From DIGJ01 sp031553075 (GTDB lineage Bacteria; Bacillota; Clostridia; Lachnospirales; Lachnospiraceae): a stretch of DNA of 5,685 bases. Shown here piece after piece: positions 1 through 5,568 of this stretch; the first letter of the stretch is position 1; every line of letters begins with the position of its first letter. A program made the position numbers and the translations under genes. The DNA is taken from the NCBI GenBank assembly GCA_031553075.1, contig JAVBLX010000169.1, forward strand, positions 1 through 5,685. The letters are read 5' to 3'. The notes below the pieces were generated by a model. It was not told the origin of the DNA. It saw only the letters and a list, made by a program, of their open reading frames with translations, and did not search any database.

Positions 1-80
1 TGATGCTCAAACAATAGCTTTTTGTGGGGGTAACGCAAATTTTTAAAAGAATGATTTTTATTCTTTGTCTAAGTTCTTTC

Positions 81-98
81 GGCACTCCTACGAATGCC
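81..98 (-). other. 7-bp hairpin that pairs fully only as minus-strand RNA
   Basis: Read on the minus strand the bases form GGCAUUC, a GUAG loop and GAGUGCC, with all seven pairs satisfied including one U-G wobble. On the plus strand the same position is a C-A mismatch. This mildly favours a minus-strand transcript, which would be downstream read-through from the EFR1 gene. It has no following U-run, so it is not a standard terminator. Confidence 0.35.
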
Positions 99-258
99 AG
101 AAATCTTTCGCATGCGAGCCGTTTTCCAAGGAAGCCGTTCCGGGGAGGCACTCATCCACCCGCTCTTTCGGCTATTTTAAATTTATTGGGACGGAGCTGG
201 TTTTCTAATGGATATAGAATAAAACACAAATGTTGGAGGGGAGGTATATGTGGTGGAA

Positions 259-336
259 CCCAGCAGGCACTGGGAGGGATTTGAAAGACGCTGGTTCAGG
301 CGTTCGAAGTCTACATTAGGAGCGTCCTCGTCGCCT
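259..336. other. GC-rich cluster of nested and competing stems
   Basis: CCCAG (259-263) pairs with CTGGG (270-274) around a six-base loop. GACGCT (287-292) is a perfect complement of AGCGTC (321-326). AGGCG (298-302) pairs with CGCCT (332-336), enclosing AGGA (318-321) with TCCT (325-328). The last two arrangements are mutually exclusive, as in an RNA that could switch structure, but short stems like these also arise by chance. No poly-U tract follows on either strand. The family is not recognised. Confidence 0.3.
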
Positions 337-346
337 ATACACAAAG

Positions 347-1111
347 TTACTTTTGCACCAAATCCCCATAAACAACATCAGGGTGGTGATACCGTCCCCG
401 CGTCTGCGTCTTATTTTTATAATTAATCGCCTGCTTAGGACACCACTGGATACAAGCCATACACTGCTCGCAGTTGTGGGAAAAGGTTGGCTTTTTATCT
501 GCCATAGTAATATTCTTAACCGGACAGACTTTTTTACACATGCCACATCCATTACATTCATCTGACACATGAAATCCTCTGTCCTTTGTTGCAAATGTTC
601 CTGCCATAAGCTTATGAACAACTCCCATAACCGGATTGGATTTCCCTATGTTTGTCGTTTCTTTTTTTAGAACCGCATTAGCAATAGAAAGAACACTCTG
701 GGCAGATTCTTTGGCACGTTCTTCAGGATCGTTTGCCATAGGATAAAGTCCAACGTAGTTCGCAAACATCCGTAGCGCCTTGCCATAAGAAAGAGAAACT
801 CCCTGCCTCTGTAATCGCTTATTTATATCTGCAATCCCATTCCCTCCAGCGGCACCACAAGTTGGTACTGCAAAAAAATAGGAACTCTTGCAGGACGAAA
901 AATCCATCTTTTCCACAAAAACCTTAACAGCACTGGGAAGTCCTGCCGCATATACTGGGAAGACAAAGCCAATTCGCTCGTAAGGTTCTGTAATCTTATG
1001 TATTTCCTTCATGGAAGCCAACTGACAATCTCCAAGGACCTTGGCAATGTCTCTGGCGGCGGCCAGACTATTTCCAGTACCGGTGAAATAAAAAATAATG
1101 TTCTGACTCAT
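347..1111 (-). CDS. EFR1-family flavodoxin-like/ferredoxin fusion protein
   Basis: A 254-residue cytoplasmic redox protein. The N-terminal part is flavodoxin-like: a beta strand leading into FTGTGNS (residues 9-15), the kind of loop that binds the FMN phosphate, followed by FPVYAAGLP (51-59). The C-terminal part is a bacterial ferredoxin with two CxxCxxCxxxCP motifs, at C186/C189/C192/C196 and C214/C217/C220/C224, expected to bind two 4Fe-4S clusters. Flavodoxin fold followed by a 2x[4Fe-4S] domain and a basic tail (RGRYHHP, 238-244) matches the EFR1 family of anaerobic Clostridia. Members are inferred to shuttle electrons; the physiological partner is generally unknown and no neighbour here points to one. 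The ATG at 1111 is supported by GGAGG (1118-1122) six bases upstream and by a good promoter just beyond. All eight cysteines are present and length is normal, so the gene appears intact. It seems monocistronic. Confidence 0.9.
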   Translation of the reverse strand: MSQNIIFYFTGTGNSLAAARDIAKVLGDCQLASMKEIHKITEPYERIGFVFPVYAAGLPSAVKVFVEKMDFSSCKSSYFFAVPTCGAAGGNGIADINKRLQRQGVSLSYGKALRMFANYVGLYPMANDPEERAKESAQSVLSIANAVLKKETTNIGKSNPVMGVVHKLMAGTFATKDRGFHVSDECNGCGMCKKVCPVKNITMADKKPTFSHNCEQCMACIQWCPKQAINYKNKTQTRGRYHHPDVVYGDLVQK

Positions 1112-1152
1112 GGGATACCTCCATTTAAATTAGATTTTATACAATCAATTGC

Positions 1153-1181
1153 ATCATATCATATTTACATAAGAAAGTCTA
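1153..1181 (-). promoter_or_regulatory. Sigma-A-type promoter of the EFR1 gene
   Basis: On the minus strand, TAGACT (plus coordinates 1176-1181; 4 of 6 to TTGACA) is followed after exactly 17 bases by TATGAT (1153-1158; 5 of 6 to TATAAT). Transcription would begin near 1146, giving a leader of about 35 bases that carries the GGAGG ribosome binding site at 1118-1122. The four 10-bp repeats lie directly upstream of the -35 box. Confidence 0.6.
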
Positions 1182-1192
1182 TTTTATTGTTT

Positions 1193-1236
1193 GGAACTAA
1201 ATGAAACTAAATGAAACTAAATGAAACTAAATGAAA
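1193..1236. repeat. Four 10-bp tandem repeats (GAAACTAAAT) upstream of the EFR1 promoter
   Basis: Four consecutive units occupy 1193-1232, the first differing by one base (GGAACTAAAT), followed by a partial GAAA. The 10-bp period is close to one DNA helical turn, so every unit presents the same face. The array ends about 11 bases from the -35 hexamer, the place where an activator or an upstream promoter element would act. It could be an iterated regulator site, a bend-inducing tract, or simply a slippage-prone microsatellite whose copy number varies between strains. Confidence 0.85.
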
Positions 1237-1418
1237 GCTGACTAAAAAATGTTCTTAACCCATGGCTAAAGTTTTGAATCTTAGAAATTCGAATCCGAGC
1301 ATCTTGACCAAACCATATTAGCCAATAAAGTAATGAAAATTGGCAAGAAAAAAATTTATTCCTTAGTAATTTTCTCAGATTGCAACTTTATAAATCTAAA
1401 CCATGATTTATAATAAAC
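1237..1418. other. AT-rich intergenic stretch with two short inverted repeats
   Basis: No coding frame of note. GCCAAT (1321-1326) and ATTGGC (1339-1344) are perfect complements around 12 bases. TTATAAATC (1388-1396) and GATTTATAA (1405-1413) are perfect complements around TAAACCAT, immediately before the much longer palindrome at 1419-1483. Neither is followed by a T-run in the terminator position. The GC content is visibly lower than in the flanking block at 1498-1656. Confidence 0.5.
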
Positions 1419-1483
1419 AAGACTAATTGAAAGTACTACCTGACAGCAATATCGTCAGTAAAATGGTACTTTCAATTAGTCTT
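1419..1483 (+). repeat. Long inverted repeat: perfect 18-bp arms with a nested stem
   Basis: The left arm AAGACTAATTGAAAGTAC (1419-1436) is perfectly complementary to 1466-1483. Inside, CTGAC (1440-1444) pairs with GTCAG (1454-1458) around a 9-base loop. As plus-strand RNA the long stem extends by two more pairs (U1437-G1465 and A1438-U1464) to 20; on the minus strand the first of these is a mismatch. The arms are AT-rich and no T-tract follows, so this is not a classical rho-independent terminator. It lies between the 3' end of ftsH and the start region of the EFR1 gene. Possible identities are a miniature inverted-repeat element, an interspersed palindromic repeat, or a small-RNA or attenuating hairpin. 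Confidence 0.85.
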
Positions 1484-1497
1484 CATTCTGTCTATTA

Positions 1498-1656
1498 GTG
1501 CACAAAAACCATCCGCGCAGCCATATACATAAACGCACTCCGTTAGTCGTAGACCTTACGTTTGAGAATACCATCCCCCACGTTCCCGCCGAACCTTTCC
1601 TGGGTTGCGTCCGGTTTTCACAACCCACTTCAACAACTAACGCAAAAGATTATTAA
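1498..1656. other. GC-rich structured block downstream of ftsH, possible intergenic repeat
   Basis: This block differs in composition from its AT-rich surroundings. CGTTAGT (1541-1547) and ACTAACG (1636-1642) are perfect complements enclosing about 88 bases. Inside are TGGGTTG (1601-1607) with CAACCCA (1621-1627), and, on the minus strand, a CGTA/TACG stem around 1548-1560. Together they allow a multibranched fold. A plus-strand frame from GTG at 1498 to TAA at 1654-1656 (52 residues) is open throughout, but it has no ribosome binding site and no recognised domain. I lean to a dispersed intergenic repeat or structured RNA and away from a gene; no known RNA family is recognised. It is immediately 3' of ftsH on the minus strand and would be transcribed by read-through. 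Confidence 0.4.
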
Positions 1657-1662
1657 CTCCTT

Positions 1663-3384
1663 CTATGCTGATAAAGAAAAAATGTCCTCAACCTCCTCCC
1701 CATTCAACGTCTCCCTCTCGAACAACCCATCCGCAATTCCTTGAAGCCGCACCAGATTTTCACCCAACACCCGTTTCGTCTCCAAGTACAATTCCTTTAA
1801 ATTCGCCCGGCAAATTTCCAGCATCTGTCCTTCCGATGGTGCATCTATTACATTCGTATTAAATATCCCAAATTCCTGGTCCATTCCATACTTATTCACA
1901 TAATCAACCATCAACCTGGAAGCCTTTTCAATATCATTACTTGCCCCAGTCGTAATATTATCTGTACCAAAAATCAACTCTTCGCTGGCGCGTCCAGCCA
2001 GCAAAACCTTTATGTTTGCCAGCATACTTTTTCTGGAAAGATACATGGAATCCTTCGGAATACTCAAGGAAAAACCGCCAGCTCCCTGCACGCTGGGAAT
2101 AATAGTAACCTTGGAAATATAAGAATCTGGCAAAAGTAACCGGGTAGCCAGTGCATGCCCCGCCTCATGGTAAGCTGTTACCTTTCGATCAACAGGTGTA
2201 ATATAGCTGGTATCCGCTTTCTCAGCACCGGCAATTACTGTATAAAAAGCTTTGTCTATGTGACGATTTCCAATTTCCTCCACACCATCATTGGCTGCAA
2301 AAATGGCTGCCTCATTCAGTAAATTTTCCAGCATGGCCCCACTAAAAGAAACCGTTGACTTGGCAACAGCACTTAAATCCACTTCATGAGAAATCTGCTT
2401 GGAATCACTATGAAGCTCCAGGATTTTTCGCCTTGCATTGATATCCGGAAGACCGATTTCAACCATTCTGTCAAACCGACCTGGTCTGGTTAACGCTTCA
2501 TCCAGAGTATCCAGCCGATTCGTGGCAGCAATGACAATAATCCCATCCCGTTCATGAAAGCCCGACATCTCAGTAAGAAGCGCATTTAGCGTCTGATCTC
2601 GTTCATCGTTTCCGCCGTTTGGCTGCTTTCCTCGCTTCTTTCCGATGGCATCAATTTCATCAATAAAAATAACTGCCTTTTCTGCTTTCTTCGCCGTTTT
2701 AAATAAATCCCGAACCCGACTTGCGCCTACTCCCACATACATCTGCACAAAGTCAGAGCCACTCATGGGATAAAAAGGAACACCAGCTTCTCCGGCAACG
2801 GCTTTCGCCATAAGGGTTTTACCAGTTCCAGGAGGGCCATAAAAAAGAATTCCCCGAGGCATTTTAGCCCCAATTTTGTTATACTTTTCGGGCGTTTTAA
2901 TAAACTGGATAACGTCCGCCACCATAGCCTTTGCTTCTTCATTTCCAGCAACATCCTGAAGCATAAGGGAGATTTCAGTGGAATCCTTTCTATTTGCATC
3001 CTTGATTAATCCACCGCCCGATTGTTTTTGGCGGAAAAAAACCACACCACCGATAATACCAGCCATAAGAAGTATCTGAGCAAAAAGGGAGCCGTTGCTG
3101 TTATCCTGATAGGAGATAGGCACATCGTGGGCAATTAAGAAGTCAAATAGGCTCTCTGTATTTGGATTGGGAATTTTAAAGTTTCTGTTCTCGCCAGCTA
3201 CTTTTACCACCAAAACATTAGGCTGCTGATCAAAAACAACCTTTTCAACTTTGTTTTCCTCCACCAAAGATAAAAAATCGTTATATGTGATAGAAGAAGC
3301 TTGCTGGCGTGAAAGAAAAATCCCCAGGCAGAAGGCTAAAAGTCCTATTCCCAACAATAGATAGATTACTGGCTTTTTCAACAT
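1663..3384 (-). CDS. ftsH: FtsH-type ATP-dependent membrane zinc metalloprotease
   Basis: A 573-residue membrane-anchored AAA+ protease, expected to assemble as a hexamer that extracts and degrades membrane and cytoplasmic proteins. Order of parts: transmembrane helix 1 (about 5-24), a short extracytoplasmic domain (about 25-98), transmembrane helix 2 (about 99-117), AAA+ module, peptidase domain. Seen directly: Walker A GPPGTGKT (183-190), pore loop MYVG (215-218), Walker B VIFIDE (238-243), the second region of homology ending RPGRFDR with arginine fingers R303 and R306, zinc motif HEAGH (406-410) and the third zinc ligand in SND (D494). All catalytic residues are present. The frame is open to an ATG at 3450, but the ATG at 3384 is preferred because AGGAGG lies just ahead of it and the first helix then starts at residue 5. 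The C-terminus is somewhat shorter than in 600-650-residue homologues, and the usual tilS-hpt neighbours of the housekeeping gene are absent here, so it may be an additional paralogue. Confidence 0.93.
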   Translation of the reverse strand: MLKKPVIYLLLGIGLLAFCLGIFLSRQQASSITYNDFLSLVEENKVEKVVFDQQPNVLVVKVAGENRNFKIPNPNTESLFDFLIAHDVPISYQDNSNGSLFAQILLMAGIIGGVVFFRQKQSGGGLIKDANRKDSTEISLMLQDVAGNEEAKAMVADVIQFIKTPEKYNKIGAKMPRGILFYGPPGTGKTLMAKAVAGEAGVPFYPMSGSDFVQMYVGVGASRVRDLFKTAKKAEKAVIFIDEIDAIGKKRGKQPNGGNDERDQTLNALLTEMSGFHERDGIIVIAATNRLDTLDEALTRPGRFDRMVEIGLPDINARRKILELHSDSKQISHEVDLSAVAKSTVSFSGAMLENLLNEAAIFAANDGVEEIGNRHIDKAFYTVIAGAEKADTSYITPVDRKVTAYHEAGHALATRLLLPDSYISKVTIIPSVQGAGGFSLSIPKDSMYLSRKSMLANIKVLLAGRASEELIFGTDNITTGASNDIEKASRLMVDYVNKYGMDQEFGIFNTNVIDAPSEGQMLEICRANLKELYLETKRVLGENLVRLQGIADGLFERETLNGEEVEDIFSLSA

Positions 3385-3388
3385 GTAT

Positions 3389-3394
3389 CCTCCT
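3389..3394 (-). promoter_or_regulatory. Ribosome binding site that decides the ftsH start
   Basis: On the minus strand AAAGGAGGATAC directly precedes the ATG at 3384, with a four-base spacer after AGGAGG. The alternative upstream ATG at 3450 has no comparable purine tract and would add 22 polar and mixed residues ahead of the first membrane helix. Confidence 0.8.
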
Positions 3395-3433
3395 TTATAT
3401 ATTAACTTTTGTGATATTCCGTCATTTTCGCAA

Positions 3434-3446
3434 TACAGCAACTGTA
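3434..3446. promoter_or_regulatory. Palindrome TACAG-CAA-CTGTA in the ftsH leader
   Basis: A perfect 5-bp inverted repeat with a three-base centre lies between the candidate ftsH promoter and its start codon, about 20 bases downstream of the expected transcription start. It has the size and placement of a repressor operator. No specific regulator family can be assigned, and a 10-base match can occur by chance. Confidence 0.3.
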
Positions 3447-3469
3447 ACATTTTTTACGAGGGAAATCCA

Positions 3470-3499
3470 TTTATAAATACTGGAAAACAACCATTGCAA
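3470..3499 (-). promoter_or_regulatory. Candidate sigma-A promoter of ftsH
   Basis: On the minus strand TTGCAA (3494-3499; 4 of 6 to consensus) is followed after 18 bases by TATAAA (3470-3475; 5 of 6). Transcription would begin near 3463, giving a leader of about 80 bases. It is weaker than the divergent chemoreceptor promoter, and other placements in this AT-rich DNA are possible. Confidence 0.45.
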
Positions 3500-3513
3500 T
3501 AAAAAGGGTAGCG

Positions 3514-3577
3514 TATACTTTGGAACTAAAATGCCGGTATAGTTTGCTGGGATGGCTTAATTTCGAAACAAAGTATA
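3514..3577. repeat. 9-bp inverted repeat pair in the divergent intergenic region
   Basis: TATACTTTG (3514-3522) and CAAAGTATA (3569-3577) are perfect complements separated by 46 bases. The pair sits upstream of the ftsH -35 box and about 130 bases upstream of the chemoreceptor -35 box. The distance suits a looped pair of regulator half-sites better than a compact hairpin. The left arm overlaps TTTGGAACTAAA (3519-3530), a sequence also found upstream of the EFR1 promoter. Confidence 0.5.
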
Positions 3578-3625
3578 TATGCAAGTAAAGGTAAAAAGGA
3601 CTAAATGGAAAATTAAGTAAATAAG

Positions 3626-3703
3626 AAAAAAGCTCACAATATGAGAAAAAACAAAACAAAAATATCGAGAAAACAAAAATCAAATTGCGAAAAAATGAAA
3701 AAA
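3626..3703 (+). promoter_or_regulatory. A-tract-rich upstream element of the chemoreceptor promoter
   Basis: Runs of four to six A residues recur through this stretch, and those nearest the promoter (around 3672, 3683, 3693 and 3700) are spaced at roughly one helical turn. They end directly at the -35 box. Such tracts typically bend DNA and contact the RNA polymerase alpha subunits, so an UP-element-like stimulatory role is inferred. Minus-strand frames open through here are low-complexity and not genes. Confidence 0.5.
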
Positions 3704-3705
3704 CA

Positions 3706-3734
3706 TTGACCAATTCTTGAAAATGCATTATAAT
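3706..3734 (+). promoter_or_regulatory. Strong sigma-A promoter of the chemoreceptor gene
   Basis: TTGACC (3706-3711; 5 of 6) and a perfect TATAAT (3729-3734) are separated by exactly 17 bases. Transcription should start near 3741, leaving a leader of about 105 bases before the ATG. The consensus is of the vegetative type; no sigma-28 (motility) promoter was seen in its place, although many chemotaxis genes use one. Confidence 0.8.
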
Positions 3735-3777
3735 ATAGACAGAATCTTAGCAACTTGGAGAAAATGGCATAAAAGTA

Positions 3778-3823
3778 ACCGTAAAGACAAACCGTAAAAC
3801 AAACCGTAAAAACAAACCGTAAA
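3778..3823 (+). repeat. Four ACCGTAAA repeats in the chemoreceptor mRNA leader
   Basis: Copies of ACCGTAAA start at 3778, 3791, 3803 and 3816, so the period is 13, 12, 13 bases; the linkers are A-rich (GACAA, ACAA, AACAA). They lie downstream of the transcription start and end 12 bases before the AAGGAG ribosome binding site (3835-3840), so they are part of the transcribed leader. They contain little potential for stable pairing with each other. They could be iterated sites for a DNA-binding repressor acting as a roadblock, or an unstructured RNA platform for an RNA-binding protein or ribosome standby. Confidence 0.8.
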
Positions 3824-3846
3824 AACACAATTGGAAGGAGTATGAG

Positions 3847-5538
3847 ATGGATAAGATATTTAGAGGGTTTCAGGATTATTCCCTGAAAAAGAAGTTTATT
3901 TCAGTATTTGCCATCATAATTGGAGTAGTTATTTTACTAACGACTCTATCGTCATCGGGTCTGATGATTCTAGGAGGCAGCATTAAAAATTTTTATAACA
4001 ATTCTTTTAAAGATACCTCAGCCATAATCGGTCTGCGTGAAGATATTGCAAATACCAGAGGATATATTCTGTGGTCGTTGACGACAACGGATCAGGCAGC
4101 AACCGATACATTTTTGGTAGAGGCCGAAAAGAACATTCAGGAGCAAATGGTGAAGCTCAAATTTTTGCAAGAGAATTGTGATCATACTGATTTGGTGAAT
4201 CAAGTTACGACCAACATGGAGGCAACCAACTCAATTTGTGACCAGCTGCTGGAGCTTGCATATCAAAATAAAATTGAGGAAGCAGTAGATTGTTTTAATA
4301 ACCAGTATGGTCCAGCCACAGAGAAATCATTGGCTGCCCTGAGTGAATTGGAAACGACTATCGCAAACACTTCTGAGAAGGAGTATAACAATGCGACATT
4401 GACGGATATTACTGGTCGAGCTGCCACATCGGTCGCATCTATTGTAGCAATTGCCCTAATGGTATATTCCGGACTCTTCTTGGCAAAACAGGTTGCCCGA
4501 CCAGTCTATGAATTAGAAGAAGCAATGAAGAAAGTTTCGGATGGTGATTTTGATGCCCACATAACGTATCAGTCAAAAGATGAGCTGGGAAGACTGGCAG
4601 ATGCCATGCGAGAGCTGGTTCGAGTATTTCGGGTCATCATTCCTGACATTCAACAATATCTTGGCTCCATGTCAGAAGAAGACTTTAGAGTGAATTCTCA
4701 ATGTGAAGAAGAGTATGTAGGTGACTTCAGACCAATTATTAATTCAATGCAGGATATCAATGTTAATTTGTCACGCATAATTGGCCATATCCAAGAATCC
4801 AGTGAACAGGTACAGGGTGGTGCTGAGGTTATGTCCGAAACCTCCCAAAAGCTGGCAGAAGGCGCTTATGCTCAAACGGCTTCCCTGGAAGAACTGACAG
4901 CAACCATCAGCGATGTAAGCCAGCGTGTAGAAAAGGATGCAACGTATGCCCATGAAGTCAGTGTGAAAGTGAAAGAAATTGAAAGAGAAGCATCCAACAG
5001 CCAGGAGCATATGAACCGGGTAATCGGCGCAATGAATTCCATCAGTCAGACCTCAAATCAGATTCAGTTGATTATTAATACAATAGAAGAAATCGCTTCT
5101 CAGACCAACCTTCTTTCACTGAATGCCTCCATAGAAGCAGCTAGAGCGGGAGAAGCAGGAAAAGGCTTTGCTGTAGTGGCAGGTGAAATCGGAAAGCTGG
5201 CGTCCCAAAGTGCGGAAGCTGCTACCAATACCAGAAGCCTGATTCAGGCATCTATTAGTGAAGTCGAAGGTGGCAATGCCATCGTAGGCGAGACCTCAGA
5301 GTCTCTGACTCTGGTAGTTTCTTATATTAGCCGGGTAATCCAAGCAATCGAAGCGATGAGTGAAGCCTCCCAACGTGAGGCGGAGGAAATAAATGGAGTC
5401 AATGCTCTGATAGAGGAAATTGCTTCTGTGGTAGAAAACTCATCTTCTATGGCGCAGACGTCTTCCTCCGTAAGTCAGGAACTATTTGCCCAGGCAGAGA
5501 GCTTGGAAGAATTAGTGTCCAACTTCAAGTTAAAATAA
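3847..5538 (+). CDS. Methyl-accepting chemotaxis protein (transmembrane chemoreceptor)
   Basis: A 563-residue receptor that controls the CheA/CheW signalling complex in response to an unknown signal. Parts in order: transmembrane helix 1 (about 18-43); an extracytoplasmic helical domain (about 44-190) resembling the four-helix-bundle sensor class; transmembrane helix 2 (about 193-213); a HAMP domain (about 214-262) containing GDFDAHI and DELGRL; a second HAMP-like segment (about 263-312) with EEYVGDFRPI; then the long cytoplasmic coiled coil. The conserved hairpin tip reads NLLSLNASIEAARAGEAGKG (421-440), the CheA/CheW contact region. TASLEELTAT (344-353) and AESLEELVS (550-558) fit methylation-site patterns. 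The two arms are each about 130 residues long, close to the 36-heptad class. No C-terminal CheR-tethering pentapeptide is present. AAGGAG lies six bases before the ATG; a nearer ATG at 3842 is in another frame. The gene is intact and transcribed alone, divergently from ftsH; ligand unknown. Confidence 0.95.
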   Translation: MDKIFRGFQDYSLKKKFISVFAIIIGVVILLTTLSSSGLMILGGSIKNFYNNSFKDTSAIIGLREDIANTRGYILWSLTTTDQAATDTFLVEAEKNIQEQMVKLKFLQENCDHTDLVNQVTTNMEATNSICDQLLELAYQNKIEEAVDCFNNQYGPATEKSLAALSELETTIANTSEKEYNNATLTDITGRAATSVASIVAIALMVYSGLFLAKQVARPVYELEEAMKKVSDGDFDAHITYQSKDELGRLADAMRELVRVFRVIIPDIQQYLGSMSEEDFRVNSQCEEEYVGDFRPIINSMQDINVNLSRIIGHIQESSEQVQGGAEVMSETSQKLAEGAYAQTASLEELTATISDVSQRVEKDATYAHEVSVKVKEIEREASNSQEHMNRVIGAMNSISQTSNQIQLIINTIEEIASQTNLLSLNASIEAARAGEAGKGFAVVAGEIGKLASQSAEAATNTRSLIQASISEVEGGNAIVGETSESLTLVVSYISRVIQAIEAMSEASQREAEEINGVNALIEEIASVVENSSSMAQTSSSVSQELFAQAESLEELVSNFKLK

Positions 5539-5568
5539 TTTCAAGCTAGTGTACTGTATCATTCATAA

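Larger units (their letters stand above)
1..346. other. Gene-free, hairpin-rich region downstream of the EFR1 gene
   Basis: No reading frame here looks like a real protein. A frame open from 24 to 284 starts at GTG without a ribosome binding site and has a low-complexity, unrecognisable translation. The segment is rich in short palindromes: a 7-bp stem at 81-98, the 10-bp palindrome TCGCATGCGA at 108-117, and a GC-rich cluster at 259-336. A 23-codon frame (248-319, ATG to TAG) sits behind a strong GGAGGGGAGG at 235-244, but its peptide is not recognised. The region could be an intergenic repeat, a structured RNA or a decayed element; the sequence alone does not decide. Confidence 0.45.

Noticed and set aside
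24..284. Plus-strand open frame of 86 codons
   Set aside because: It starts at GTG with no ribosome binding site, has no recognisable domain, and lies across palindrome-rich DNA that looks non-coding.
1193..1236. CRISPR-like array
   Set aside because: The units are 10 bp and directly adjacent with no spacers, and no cas genes are present.
1240..1320. Possible decayed tRNA around TTCGAATCC and a GACCA-like end
   Set aside because: The bases flanking the T-loop-like sequence do not pair as a T stem, and no matching acceptor 5' strand or anticodon arm is found upstream.
1498..1656. 52-residue plus-strand frame starting at GTG
   Set aside because: There is no ribosome binding site, promoter or known domain; the block's inverted repeats explain it better as a repeat or structured RNA.
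3385..3450. 22-residue N-terminal extension of FtsH from the ATG at 3450
   Set aside because: It has no ribosome binding site; the AGGAGG at 3389-3394 and the position of the first membrane helix support the ATG at 3384.
3471..3828. Minus-strand frames rich in Phe, Leu and Tyr that look like small membrane proteins
   Set aside because: They are translations of A-tract promoter DNA and the ACCGTAAA leader, lack ribosome binding sites and overlap the strong plus-strand promoter.
3700..3846. Cyclic di-GMP (GEMM) riboswitch ahead of the chemoreceptor
   Set aside because: The leader is about 105 bases of A-rich repeats without the conserved GEMM core or the paired stems of that riboswitch.
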